DNA from: Streptomyces violaceusniger
Lineage (GTDB): Bacteria; Actinomycetota; Actinomycetes; Streptomycetales; Streptomycetaceae
NCBI GenBank assembly: GCA_005405945.1
Contig: BJHW01000002.1
Span: 1,922,001-1,986,000, forward strand
Length of the DNA: 64,000 bases
Reading direction: 5' to 3'
The notes under the pieces were generated by a model. That model saw only the letters and a program-made list of their open reading frames with translations, was not told the origin of the DNA and made no database searches. A program made the position numbers and the translations under genes. Below, one piece after another: positions 1 through 9,515 of the stretch; positions within the stretch are counted from its first letter, which is position 1, and each line of letters opens with the position of its first letter.

Positions 1-2
1 AC

Positions 3-314
3 GTCTTCAGCGCGCTGAACGCCGCCATCATGGGCGGCTGGATCCTGCTGGCCGTCGGCGCCTACCGCGCACGAGTGCTCGGACCCCTGCGTGCGGCGGC
101 CCTGGGCCTGGTATCGGTGATGCCGCTGGGGGTGCTGAAGGGGACGACCGCGTGGTCGGTCGCGGCTGCCGCGGGGCTGTGCGTGGCACTCGTTCCGCTG
201 GGCGTGGCCGCATGGCGCACAGGGCCGACTCCACGAGCGGCCACGGTCGTTGGGAGGCTCGTGCTGGTGGGTGTGGTGGGCACCGCGATGTTCTGCTTCG
301 GGCGGGCGGGATGA
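3..314 (+). CDS. membrane protein, 5' end outside window
   Basis: The reading frame is open from the window edge to the TGA at 312-314, so the N-terminus is missing. The visible ~103 residues are very hydrophobic and form about three membrane segments separated by short Arg-rich loops. I do not recognise a family. Its stop overlaps the ATG of the downstream sensor kinase at 311, so the two are translationally coupled, which suggests a membrane partner or exporter component that the two-component pair controls. Confidence 0.6.
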   Translation, partial: VFSALNAAIMGGWILLAVGAYRARVLGPLRAAALGLVSVMPLGVLKGTTAWSVAAAAGLCVALVPLGVAAWRTGPTPRAATVVGRLVLVGVVGTAMFCFGRAG

Positions 315-1599
315 GCGCTCGGTATTGTCGTGCGGTGCGCATTGTGCGGTGGCGCCCGCGGACCGGGCCGCATCTGCTGGCCGTCGACGCCTGCGTGGCG
401 GGCGTGGTGACGGCCGCGTATGTGGCGCTGGCCGGGCTGGGCGGGTCCGACGGGTCGCCCCGGTTCTCCGGCCCGGTGTGGGCGGGCTGGCTGGTGGCGG
501 CGGGTGTCGGAGTACCGCTGGCCGTCCGGCGCCTGTGGCCCCTGCCTGCCCTCGCGGTGGTGCTGGGCGCCACGGCGGCGGCGACGCTCTTCGACATCAC
601 CCGCGACCCCTACCTCTCCACGGCCCTGGCCCTCTACGCGGTGGCTCTCCTGGCGCCGCCTCGCCGGGCCGTGGCGGCGCTGGCGCTGACCCTGGTCGTC
701 TCGGCGGCCGCCGTCGTCACCGGGGAGGCGGTGCTGACCCCGTCCGGCCCGTGGCCGGAAGCGGCCGGAACCGCGGCGCTGGTGTGGCTGGTGGCCGGTG
801 GCGCCTGGGCCGCGGGCCGTGCCGTACGTCAGCTGCGGGCCCGGGCGGTGCGGCGGGAGCGGCGCCTGGCCGAGGAGGCGCTGGCCGAGGAACGCCTGCG
901 GATCGCCCGGGAGTTGCACGACATCGTCTCGCACAGCCTCAGCGTGATCGTCGTCAAGGCGTCCGTCGCCAACCACGTGGCCAAGGAACGCCCCGAGGAG
1001 ACCCGCGATGCCATCGGCGCGATCGAGCGGACCGGCCGGGAGGCGCTGACCGAGATGCGGCGCGCCCTGGGCATGTTGCGCGGCGACACCGCCGGACCGC
1101 ACGCGTCAGGTGTCGACGCCGGACCGCCCACGCCAGGTGTCGGCTCGGCGCAGCTGACACCCCCTCCCGGACTGGACGACCTGCCCGCCCTGATCCGGCG
1201 CGCCGAGCAGGCGGGCATCCGCGCCAGGTTCCGTACCCGCCTGGCGGCCGACCTCCCCGCGGGGACGGCGCTGACCGTCTACCGCATCGTGCAGGAGTCG
1301 CTGACCAACGTCATCAAGCACGCCGGCGACGGAACGCACTGCGAGGCCACCATCACCGCGGACGCGCGCGGTCAGGTGCACATCGAAGTGGTCGACGACG
1401 GACCGGGCAGGGCGCCCGCGTCCGGCCGGGGGGACCTCAGGGGCGGTCATGGACTGATGGGGATGCGGGAACGGGTGATGATGTACGGGGGACACTTCAG
1501 GCCGGGCCGCGGCCCGGCGGCGGGTTCGCCGTCTCGGCCCGCCTCCCGGCCGAACCCGCGCACGGCACCGCACCGGACCGAAGGGAGCCGACCGCGTGA
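311..1599 (+). pseudogene. DesK/NarL-type sensor histidine kinase, frameshifted near C-terminus
   Basis: The N-terminal ~170 residues hold several membrane segments, followed by a coiled region and the HisKA_3 dimerisation box ELHDIVSHS with the phospho-acceptor His near residue 203. An HATPase_c domain follows with YRIVQESLTNVIKHA (N-box) and GHGLMGMRERV (G-box). After GGHF the frame is lost at 1499-1502. Adding one G restores the family ending GGGFAVSARLPAE, which stops at 1599 and overlaps the GTG of the response regulator at 1596. As written the frame runs on through the regulator gene. Start ATG 311 overlaps the upstream stop. It probably phosphorylates the next gene's product; the ligand is unknown. 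Confidence 0.85.
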
Positions 1600-2273
1600 C
1601 CGAACCGATCCGGGTCCTGGTCGCCGACGACCAGTCCCTGCTCCGGGGCAGCTTCCGGGTGCTCATCGACACCGCACCCGGGCTGGCCACGGTGGGCGAG
1701 GCCGGCACCGGCGCCGAAGCGGTCGAGAGCACCCGGCGGCTGCGCCCGGACGTGGTGCTCATGGACATCCGAATGCCCGGCATGGACGGGATCGAGGCCA
1801 CGCGGCACATAGCCCGGTCGCCCGAGACGGCCCAGACACGCATCCTCATCCTGACCACCTTCGACCTCGACGAGTACGTGTACGGCGCGCTGCGGGCCGG
1901 GGCGGCCGGGTTCCTCCTGAAGGACACCTCACCCGAGGTCCTGCTGGCCGGCATCCGCACCGTCGCCGCCGGAGAGTCCCTCCTGGCACCCTCGGTGACC
2001 CGGCGCCTGATCGCCGCGTTCGCCCGCCTTCCCCACGCCTGCCCGACGCCCGGCTCCTCGCTGGAGAACCTCACAGACCGCGAGCGAGAGGTCCTGCTGC
2101 TGGTGGCCCGCGGCTTCTCCAACACCGACATCGCCGAATACCTCCACCTCAGCCACGGCACCGTCAAGACACACATCGGCCGGCTGCTGAGCAAGCTGGC
2201 GGCGCGCGACCGTGCGCAACTGGTCATCAGCGCCTACGAATCAGGACTCGTCACGGCGACCAGCGGCTCCTGA
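1596..2273 (+). CDS. NarL/FixJ-family response regulator
   Basis: This 225-residue protein has a receiver domain (residues ~5-120, acidic DDQ near residue 11, phospho-acceptor D57 in MDIRMPG, Lys of LLKDTSPE) and a LuxR-type HTH domain (~160-220, LTDREREVLLLVARG, TVKTHIGRLLSKL). It starts at GTG 1596, four bases inside the kinase stop codon in the repaired frame, so the pair is coupled. It is a DNA-binding transcription factor activated by the adjacent kinase. The target is not visible; the coupled membrane protein at the window start is one candidate. Confidence 0.93.
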   Translation: MTEPIRVLVADDQSLLRGSFRVLIDTAPGLATVGEAGTGAEAVESTRRLRPDVVLMDIRMPGMDGIEATRHIARSPETAQTRILILTTFDLDEYVYGALRAGAAGFLLKDTSPEVLLAGIRTVAAGESLLAPSVTRRLIAAFARLPHACPTPGSSLENLTDREREVLLLVARGFSNTDIAEYLHLSHGTVKTHIGRLLSKLAARDRAQLVISAYESGLVTATSGS

Positions 2274-2333
2274 ACTCACGTCCCACCCCAGGCGGATGAG
2301 CTTTCCGCGGCGATGCATGACCTGCCGCAGCTG

Positions 2334-2888
2334 TCATGGTCGGCCGGCGGAGTGTGGCGTGGCCCAGCCGGTGGCGGTCACCACATCGCGCGCGATGTCC
2401 ACGACACCACGCCCGTCCGTCACCACCCGCACGGTCTCCGCGCCGACCTGCTGGTCCAGCAGCCGTGCCTTGCGAGCACTGCTTTTCAGTTCGTGCTCCA
2501 GCTCCGAGCCGAGTTCCCGGCGCACCAGCCGCTCTCGGACGGTGGCATCGGAGGCGGTGAGCAGAACCCGTATGATCCGTGTCCCCGCTCCCATAGCCCG
2601 CTCGAACATTCCCGTGGACTCAGGAAGCACACTCACGGTGTTGGTGTAGATCAGTCGGCGGTAGCCGCGTCGGGCGAAGTTCCCCCACACGGCCGTCAGG
2701 TTGCTTTCGGTGATTTCCGAGCAGTGGGGGTCTCCCTCCGGGGCCGGATGGACCTGCCCCATGAAGTCGCCATCGATGACCGCGTGCGAGACGGCCGTGG
2801 CCCGCAGTATGGCCGATACCTCCCATCCCACCGTCGTCTTGCCGACTCCGGCCCGCCCTCCGATGAGCAGTACTTCCGCGTGATCCAT
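2334..2888 (-). CDS. small P-loop ATP-binding kinase-like protein
   Basis: A 184-residue protein starting at ATG 2888. It opens with a Walker A motif (LLIGGRAGVGKTT) within the first 20 residues and has a DGD motif near residue 40, the pattern of small nucleotide or antibiotic kinases of the P-loop NTPase fold (chloramphenicol phosphotransferase-like or AAA_18). An upstream in-frame extension to 3149 is poor in conserved sequence and is left out. Substrate unknown. It converges on the response regulator gene and stands alone. Confidence 0.7.
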   Translation of the reverse strand: MDHAEVLLIGGRAGVGKTTVGWEVSAILRATAVSHAVIDGDFMGQVHPAPEGDPHCSEITESNLTAVWGNFARRGYRRLIYTNTVSVLPESTGMFERAMGAGTRIIRVLLTASDATVRERLVRRELGSELEHELKSSARKARLLDQQVGAETVRVVTDGRGVVDIARDVVTATGWATPHSAGRP

Positions 2889-3300
2889 GGGGGCAGCCTG
2901 CCAGCACACATCCGTCTGGGGCGATCCAATATCGATCGCCTCTGCCTGAGCAGAGGCCCGTCGGCGATGGCATACCTGCGCTCGCACGGGCGCGGTGAGG
3001 ACGCCAGGCGGGGGAGCGGCGTGGTGGTGTGCAGGCGGTTCGCCTGCACACCAGCGCATTGCGTGGCAGGGGCGGCCGGCCAAGTGGATGACGACCAGCC
3101 CGTCGATGGCCGGGCATACGAGCCGTAGAGCGGCAGGGAGGGCGCCCACCCCCTCGCGAAGCGGCGTGCCCGGCGACGGTTATGGTTCCATCACCCCGGT
3201 GCCACTACCGGACGCGCCGGCGGGAATCCAGACCGGGGAACGCGCCCGGGCGGTATCGCGCCGCCCGGCCGACCGCGCACAGTGGGAAAGGCACATCACG
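2889..3300. other. intergenic region between divergent genes
   Basis: About 410 bases between the P-loop kinase start and the acetyltransferase start. It should carry both promoters. I see no gene, no clear palindromic operator and no terminator here. Confidence 0.4.
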
Positions 3301-4049
3301 ATGACGAGCGGTGACAGCGGTGACAGCGGTGACAGCGGTGACGGCGGTGACGGCGGTGACACCGCGGCACTCGACGACCCGGTGGGGGAGTCGCTGCGCG
3401 GCCGCCACGCGGCTCTCGGGCGCCGACTCGGCCGGGCTGCCACCTACCTGCCGGGAGTCGCGACCTTCTCGGCGGTACCCGCCGACGCGGACGCGGCGGA
3501 CTGGGCCGGTCTCGCGCGGCTCCTCGGCCGAGACGCGTTCGCCGACATGTTCAGCTGCCAGGCGCCCCCACCTCCGGACTGGGAGCAGGTTTTCGTCCTC
3601 GAAGGCCGGCAGATGATCTGGCCCGGCAGCGGCCACCCCGACCGGGCTCATGCCGTGACCGGCGCCGACGTGGTGGAACTGGGTGCGGGCGATGTGCCCC
3701 AGATGCTCGACCTGGTCGCACAGACCCGGCCGGGACCGTTCTGGCCGCGCACCCTCGAACTCGGCACCTACCTCGGCATCCGCGACGGCGGCAGGCTGGT
3801 GGCCATGGCGGGCGAACGGCTCCGGCCCCCGGGATGGACCGAGATCAGCGCCGTCTGCACGGCCCCGAGGCACGCGGGCGAGGCCACGCCGCCCGCCTGG
3901 TCAGCACGCTCGTCGCCCGCGTCCTGGCGCGGGACGAACGCCCCTTCCTGCACGTGGCCGAGACGAACAACGGCGCGTTCGCGCTCTACGCACGGCTCGG
4001 CTTCGTGAGCCGGAAGCACGTGACCTTTCGCGGCTTCCGCACTCCGTGA
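3301..4049 (+). pseudogene. GNAT-family N-acetyltransferase, frameshifted
   Basis: ATG 3301 begins a Gly-Asp-Ser-rich tail (SGDSGDSGDSGDGGDGGD) encoded by 9-bp tandem repeats. About 190 residues follow that match the FR47-like GNAT fold. The acetyl-CoA binding region is split. The frame reads TEISAVCTAPRH and then leaves the family, while the next frame reads RGRGHAARLVSTLVARVLA and ends LYARLGFVSRKHVTFRGF at 4049. One missing G in CCCCGAGG at 3863-3870 gives TAPEARGRGHAARL, the expected P-loop of the family. Either a recent frameshift or a sequence error. Substrate unknown. Confidence 0.8.
3309..3362 (+). repeat. 9-bp tandem repeats in coding sequence
   Basis: Repeated GGTGACAGC/GGTGACGGC units (about six) encode the SGD/GGD tail at the N-terminus of the acetyltransferase. 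Being multiples of three, copy-number changes would keep the frame. Confidence 0.8.
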
Positions 4050-4204
4050 GTGTGCCCGAGACGGCCACGCGTCGGTCCGCACCTCCGCGAAGAGCCTCGG
4101 CTCGGCATCGTTGTTCAGTGCGCCGCGGTTGACGCGCTGTTGGAGCAGGTCGTACATGACGTTCTGCCGCCGCCTGTAGAGCGCGATCGGGTCCGCGATG
4201 CGGT

Positions 4205-4675
4205 CTACCGTGTGGCGGCCCGACGCAAATGGCGGCTTACGTCGCCGACGAGGTTGATGCGGACGCGTCGTTCGACGAAGCGCCCATGCCCGTCACGGCG
4301 CTCGAAGCGATCGTGGTACCGGCCGCCGGCGATGGGCTGGAAAGGTAGGTCGGGCAGCGCCTGGAAGACGGTCACGTACGAACGCGAGACTGCCGTGCCC
4401 GCCTGTTCGTCGACCTCGATCGCGAGGTTCGTCGTGACGTGCTGGGTCCGCGGAGTTCCGTCGGGATAGACGATCAGCGTGTCCCGGAACATCTTCTCGA
4501 TCGCTTCGCGGCCACACACCGGTGTTCCGCTTCCCGCGAAGGTGGCGTCTGCGAGCAGGATGCCGAGCCCCGCGAAATCGCCGTCGTCCACAAGCTCGGC
4601 GTACCGTGCGATCAGGTTCTCGACGGCCCGGTAGCCCGACGGCGGATCGGCGGGCACGTGGGCGGATGCGGACAT
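4205..4675 (-). CDS. SnoaL/NTF2-like fold protein
   Basis: A 156-residue protein with the SnoaL_4/NTF2-like pattern: an N-terminal helix pair (NLIARYAELVDDGDFAGL), a loop with GREAIEKMF and a C-terminal beta sheet containing YVTVFQALPDLPFQPIAGG and a YHDRFER strand. Proteins of this fold act as small hydrolases, cyclases or dehydratases or as binding proteins. The start at ATG 4675 is preceded by a strong GGGAGG ribosome-binding site, so the longer frame to 4813 is not needed. No partner is visible. Confidence 0.85.
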   Translation of the reverse strand: MSASAHVPADPPSGYRAVENLIARYAELVDDGDFAGLGILLADATFAGSGTPVCGREAIEKMFRDTLIVYPDGTPRTQHVTTNLAIEVDEQAGTAVSRSYVTVFQALPDLPFQPIAGGRYHDRFERRDGHGRFVERRVRINLVGDVSRHLRRAATR

Positions 4676-5014
4676 CGTCTGCCTCCCAGCAGGAAAGGCG
4701 GTGCGCAACGCACCGTCCCCGGTGACGACCGGGCTACATATCCACGGGTTGTGACAAGCAGTCTGCCTCACCGGTGACACTTGGGCTGTCGGCCGGCCCG
4801 GCGGCGGAGCCATGCTGCGTCCTTACCGGGGGGACAACCCCAGGCACCGCCCTGAGGACAGCGCATCGGCAGGCCAGGGGAAAGCCGGGTGGGCCGGTCC
4901 CCTCTTCGCTGGTGGGATGGTCGTCGACCACTGGTTCCGGGAGCGGAACCGCCGCAGGCCGCGGTCTGAGCGGTCCCTGACCGCCCAGGCCGCCTGAACA
5001 GCGAAGGGAACACC
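4676..5014. other. intergenic region between divergent genes
   Basis: About 340 bases separating the SnoaL-like gene and the beta-lactamase-like gene. It should hold two divergent promoters. I see no additional gene. Confidence 0.4.
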
Positions 5015-6165
5015 ATGCATGGGTCAGGAACGCGTCGGCGAGGCCCACTTGTGCTGACCGGCCTGGCCGCGGTCCTCCTCGCCGCATCGACCGGGCTGAC
5101 GGGGGCGGCGGCGAAGCCGCAGCAGGCCGATCCGCTCCAACAGCGGGTGGACGCGATCCACGACACCGGGGCCGTCGGTGTGTTCGCCGAGGTGACGTCA
5201 CCGCGCACACGTGACAGCGCGCGCGCCGGGGCGGCCGAGAGGGGCACCGGGAGGCCGATGCCGCACAACGGCAGGTTCCGGATCGGCAGCGCCACCAAGA
5301 CCTTCACCGCCACGGTCGTGCTGCAACTCGTCGGCGAGGGACGCATGTCCCTGGAGGACACGGTCGAGCAGTGGCTGCCGGGAGTGGTCCGGGGCAACGG
5401 CAACGACGGCAGCCGGATCACCGTGCGGCAGCTGCTGCAGCACACCAGCGGGATCCGTGATGTCCTGCCGCAGATACCCGCGTTGAACAGCGCGGACGGC
5501 TATCGAGCCGAGCGGTTCCGCACCTACACCCCGAGGAACTGGTGGGGCTGGCGATGCGGCACCCGCCCCAATTCTCCCCGGGCGCCCGCTGGTCGTACTC
5601 CAACACCAACTACATTCTCGCCGCGTTGATCATCCACGAGGTCACCGGCCGGAGCTGGGCACACGAGGTGAACGACCGGATCATTCGCCCGCTCGGCCTG
5701 GAGCACACCAGTACGCCCGGCACCTTCCCGTTCATCCTGGGCCCGCACGCGCAGGGCTACGCCGCGTTCGGCACCGACACCAGCATTGACGCCACGGTGC
5801 TCAATCCGAGCATGGCCGTCGGTTCCGGCTCGATCATCAGCACCACACACGACCTGAACCGGTTCTACACCGCACTGCTCGACGGCCGTCTGCTGGCTCC
5901 GGCGCAGCTCGACGAGATGACGACCACCACGCCCGCGCCCGAGCTGGGCGTGAGGTACGGCCTCGGGCTGGGCGAGATCCCACTGCCCTGTGGCGGCAGC
6001 TACTTCGGACACCCGGGCGAACTGCTCGGCTATCACACCTGGGGTGGCGTCACCCGAGACGGCACCCGGACCGCCGTGGTGTACACCACCAGCGACGGCG
6101 GCCAGGACACCCAGCAGGCCATGAGCACACTCGTGGGCCGGGAACTGTGCCGGACCCGCTCCTAG
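5015..6165 (+). pseudogene. serine beta-lactamase-like hydrolase, secreted, frameshifted
   Basis: Class C beta-lactamase/D-alanyl-D-alanine carboxypeptidase-like family (PF00144). ATG 5015 has a GAAGGGAA ribosome-binding site. An Arg-rich start and hydrophobic stretch of ~30 residues form a signal peptide. The catalytic SxxK is GSATKTF, HTSGIRD follows and YSNTNY carries the YxN motif; HPGELLGY is the third motif. The frame breaks at CCCCGAGG (5529-5536); one added G gives TYTPEELVGLAMRHPP and restores about 380 residues. Likely acts on peptidoglycan peptides or small esters outside the cell. A related gene at 19.8-21.1 kb breaks at the same motif and the same protein family context differs. 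Confidence 0.85.
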
Positions 6166-6389
6166 TTCTCCAGTCCGGTTCGGGACCCATGTACGGAAAC
6201 GTCCGGTGGGGACTACCCGGGCCGAGGCGAGACTGAGCGCGCGGCCAGGCGTATGACTGTCCGCTCGCACGCAATGGCTGCCTGTTCGCACGAAACTTCC
6301 GCAGACGCGAAAGACGCGCGCGCCCGGAACGGCGGCCGGGCGGATCGCGCGGGCCGCCGTACAGGCCGTCCTGCGCGGCGGCTCGGGGT

Positions 6390-7001
6390 CTACTCGCCTC
6401 CGGTGAACATGTTGATCAGGCCGTGGGGTGCGTCGTCTCCATAGAACAACTCGTGGACGTAGGTGCCTTCGGTGCCGGCCGCAGCGCTGCGGGGGGACAT
6501 GGCCCGCTCGTATTCGGTGAGCGCGGTCTCGACGGCGTCGGGGTGTGCGGCGAGGGCCTTGCCGAGTTCGGCGGCGTCGTACATGGCCAGGTTGGCGCCC
6601 TCGCCGTTCGGGAGCGAGAGGTGGGCGGCGTCCCCGAGCAGGGTCACCCCCGGCACCCGCTCCCACCGGTGCTCGACGGGCAGGGCGAAGAGGGGGCGCA
6701 GTACCGGGGCGGTGTCACCGTCGGCGATCAGCGCGGTGATCTCCGGTGCCCAGCCGGCGAACTCCCGCGCGATCCGTGCGGTGGCCGCGGCGGAATCGGT
6801 GAAGTCGATGTCCGTGAACCAGTCCCGTGGCCGGGTGAGCATCACGTAGGTGTGCAGCGTGCCGCCCTTCTCCCGGTGGGCCAGGAATCCCTTGCCGGGC
6901 GCGAGCGCGAACAGTGACCCGCCGCCGACCGCTTTCGCGCTGGCCGGGTGGCGGGTGTCGGCGTCGTGCCAGGGCCGCCGCCCAGCGGGTTGGCGGCGGG
7001 G
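6390..7001 (-). pseudogene. FAD-dependent monooxygenase, N-terminal half missing
   Basis: The frame immediately after the methyltransferase stop codon reads DTRHPASAKAVGGGSLFALA and continues through the conserved FAD-binding C-terminal motif VTLLGDAAHLSLPNGEGANLA to a stop at 6390. This matches the second half of TetX-like aromatic-ring hydroxylases. The Rossmann GxGxxG half (about 190 residues) is absent and no start codon or ribosome-binding site is placed for it, so this is a real truncation and not a frameshift. It cannot bind FAD properly alone. It sits at the 3' end of the furan-type operon. Confidence 0.8.
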
Positions 7002-7910
7002 TTAGGGGCGGGGCTTGTGGGCGAAGACCCATCGGTTGCCTGCTAGCGCGTCGTTGTGTTCGGGGTGTGGGCCGCGTCCGTGTTGGCGGGTGTAGTCGAA
7101 GGGGGTGTGGACGGTCGTGGTCCAGCCCTTGCCCGCGAGGTCGCCCGTGGAGTCGGGGCGTGGTTCTCGGCTGAACAGGTTGAGCAGGTCGATGCCGATC
7201 TGGTGTTTCGTCGCGGTGTAGAGGGGGCTGTCGCGGTATTCGAGCAAGTCCTTGTCGAGTTTGACCTCGAAGGCCAGCGAGCTTCCTCCTGCGCTCAGCC
7301 GGTCCACCGTGTGGATGAGGTTCGTTTCGGAGGTGTTGGGGAGGTAGAACAGCAGCCCTTCGGCCAGCCAGGCGCTCGGTGCGGCGGTGTCGAAGCCGGC
7401 GTCGGTCAGTGCTGCGGCCCAGTCGGCGCGCAGGTCGACCGGGATCGGTACGCGGGCCGCTTTCGGGGTGGTCGGCAGTCCGCCGAGTACCTTGTGCTTG
7501 AACGCCAGCACGCCTTCCCTGTCGATCTCGAAGATCACACAGCCGGGAGGCCAATCGAGCCGGAACGCCCGTGCGTCCAACCCCGCCCCGAGCAGGACCA
7601 CTTGGCGGGCTCCTCTCGCGCGTACCGAGTGGAGGAGGAAGTCGTCGAGGACCCTCGTGCGCAGGCCGAAGTACCGGGCGAAGCGTCCCCACAGGGGGTT
7701 CGCGTCTCCGTCCTCGACCTGGTGTATGCGCACCGGCCAGTCCGCGGAGGCCGGTGCGGCGTGCACGAAGTGCTCCGCGTAGATGTCTTGTGCCAGGCTG
7801 TCGTGGCGGTGGGTCTCGATCGCCCGGGCTGCGGCGACCATGAGAGCGGTCAGGCCGACACCCCCTTCCACGCCTTCCACACCGGTCTTGTGATGCGTTG
7901 TGTCGGTCAT
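7002..7910 (-). CDS. SAM-dependent methyltransferase, LCMT/TIGR00027 type
   Basis: A 302-residue class I methyltransferase of the leucine carboxyl methyltransferase-like group common in actinobacteria. The SAM site VVLLGAGLDARAFRLDW lies near residue 108, followed by FEIDREGVLAFK, the acidic strand that holds the ribose, and later WLAEGLLFYLP. These enzymes usually methylate carboxyl or hydroxyl groups of small molecules. ATG 7910 lies three bases after the dehydrogenase stop, so it is in the same operon. A role in finishing a furan metabolite is inference. Confidence 0.88.
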   Translation of the reverse strand: MTDTTHHKTGVEGVEGGVGLTALMVAAARAIETHRHDSLAQDIYAEHFVHAAPASADWPVRIHQVEDGDANPLWGRFARYFGLRTRVLDDFLLHSVRARGARQVVLLGAGLDARAFRLDWPPGCVIFEIDREGVLAFKHKVLGGLPTTPKAARVPIPVDLRADWAAALTDAGFDTAAPSAWLAEGLLFYLPNTSETNLIHTVDRLSAGGSSLAFEVKLDKDLLEYRDSPLYTATKHQIGIDLLNLFSREPRPDSTGDLAGKGWTTTVHTPFDYTRQHGRGPHPEHNDALAGNRWVFAHKPRP

Positions 7911-7913
7911 GGC

Positions 7914-9052
7914 TCATCGGCCCTTTCCCGCGGGAATCAGGACGGGTTTGACCACGCGGCCCGCGTCGCAGTCGCGTTCGGCTTGGTTGATGTCAGCGAG
8001 GGGGTAGGTGCGGATCAGCTGGTCGAAGGGGAACCGCCCGGCCTGCCAGAGCCTGGTCAGCCGAGGGATCAGCAGTCCCGGCACCGCGTCCCCTTCGCAG
8101 ATGTGGGAGATCCTCCGGCCCCGGTCCAAGGTCCCCGGTTCGAGTGGCAGCGGGGTGTGGAGGCGCGCTACGAGGCCGAGGTGGCCGGTCGGGCGCAGGG
8201 CCCGGAGGGCGTGGTTGATCAGCTGGGGGAGCCTGTGGTGTCCAGCGCGTAGTGTGCACCGCCGTCGGTCAGGTGCTGGATGCGGTCGGCCAGTTCGGCC
8301 AGTTCGGCCAGGTCGGCCAGGTCGGCCAGGTTGGCGGGTGCGGCGTGCAGCGGGATCGCGTGAAGCCGCTCGGCCAGGGCCAGCCGCTCGGGGTGCCGGT
8401 CGACGGCCACGGTCACCGCCCCGGCGGCGGTGGCCGCCATCACCGCGGCCAGGCCCACCGCTCCGGCGCCGTAGACCGCGACGGTGTCGCCGGGGCCGAC
8501 ACCGAAGGAGTGGAAGACCGCTCCGGCGCCGGTGAGGAAGCCGCAGCCGAGCGGTCCGAGGAGTTCGATGGGCAGCGTGGGATCGACCCGGACGGCGTTG
8601 CGGGCGGGGACCATCGCGTATTCGGCGAAGGAGGACTGGCCGAACCACCGGGGGGCCAACGCGCTTCCGGCCGCGTCGGTGAAGCGCGCCGCGTGTTCCC
8701 CGCGCCCTCCGAAGAGGTTGAGGGTGGCGAAGGAGTCGCAATACGCGGGGGCCGCGCCCATGCAGTTCCGGCAGTGGCCGCAGGAGTCGAAGCTCAGCAC
8801 GACGTGGTCACCGCCGCTCAGGCCGGTGTCCGGGCCACCCGTCTCCACCACGATCCCGGCCCCTTCGTGGCCGAGCACCGCCGGGAGCGGTGAGCGGCCG
8901 GCCGAGTGCCGGACCGCGAGATCGGTCCGGCACATCCCGCAACCCGCGATCTTCACCAGGATCTCGCCGTCGCCCGGCCCCGCGCGCAGCATCACCTCCT
9001 CGAGGGTGAACCGGCTCTCGTAGGAGCGCAGTACTGCCGCGGTGAACCTCAT
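7914..9052 (-). pseudogene. zinc-dependent alcohol dehydrogenase, frameshifted
   Basis: MDR-superfamily alcohol dehydrogenase of aryl-alcohol type. The N-terminal catalytic domain has the zinc ligands in GCGMCRTDL, GHEGAGIV and the structural-zinc loop CGHCRNC. The Rossmann motif is AVYGAGAVGLAAV near residue 190. The frame is lost in a run of five C (8225-8229, plus strand G run). One more base gives DTTGSPQLINHALRAL and the rest of the protein to 7914, a ~378-residue enzyme. A 9-bp tandem repeat encodes an added ALA/DLA/ELA stretch near residue 250. It likely interconverts an alcohol and aldehyde, fitting the furan-aldehyde context. Confidence 0.87.
8287..8331 (-). repeat. 9-bp tandem repeat in dehydrogenase gene
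   Basis: Five copies of a CGGCCAGTT/CGGCCAGGT unit in phase with the codons encode alternating ADL/AEL triplets in the cofactor domain. The extra helix is unusual for the family and suggests slippage. Confidence 0.8.
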
Positions 9053-9055
9053 CCG

Positions 9056-9507
9056 TCACCCCTCAGCCGGGCGGTGCACGATGAACGGGCTGAGGTTCCC
9101 GTACAGCCCCCACGGCCCGCCCGCCACGCCGACACCGCTGTCCTTGCTGCCCGCGAAGGGCTGCGCGAGGGAGGTTTCGGCGTGGTGGTTGATCCACGCC
9201 GTCCCGCATTCCAGTCGGCCGGCCACCGCCTCGGCCCGGTCCAGGTCGGTCCCCCATACCGAGCCGCCCAGCCCGGTGTCGTTGGCCGCTTCCACGGGGT
9301 CGGCTGCCGCGAACAGCACGGTGGCGCGGGCGGCGGGATCGGCGCGCCGGCCGTGCCAGGCCTGGTGGGCCCGGCCGACGATGGCGTCCAGCTCGTCCGG
9401 CCGCTGGTCGGGGGCCGCGTCGAAGGCCTCGCCCGTGGCCGGGTCGAGGACCTCGAAGCACCCGCCGTGGGTCCCGGGCGCCCGACGGAGCCGGGGTGTG
9501 GGGGCAT
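9056..9507 (-). pseudogene. aldehyde dehydrogenase with internal in-frame deletion
   Basis: The frame ending at 9056 starts like an aldehyde dehydrogenase (FEVLDPATGEAF, then HQAWHGR) but after ~60 residues jumps directly to the C-terminal part (NDTGLGGSVWGTDLDRAEA, TAWINHHAETSLAQPFAGSK). About 300 central residues with the NAD fold, catalytic Glu and catalytic Cys are missing, without breaking the frame at the joint. The likely ATG at 9507 is one base out of phase, so there may also be a missing base near 9490. It cannot be an active dehydrogenase. It lies three bases before the alcohol dehydrogenase start in the same operon. Confidence 0.85.
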
Positions 9508-9515
9508 GCCGGGCC

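Noticed and set aside
152..2299. Apparent 715-residue kinase-regulator fusion
   Set aside because: The frame crosses into the regulator only because of the one-base break at 1499-1502; the regulator's own GTG frame is the real one.
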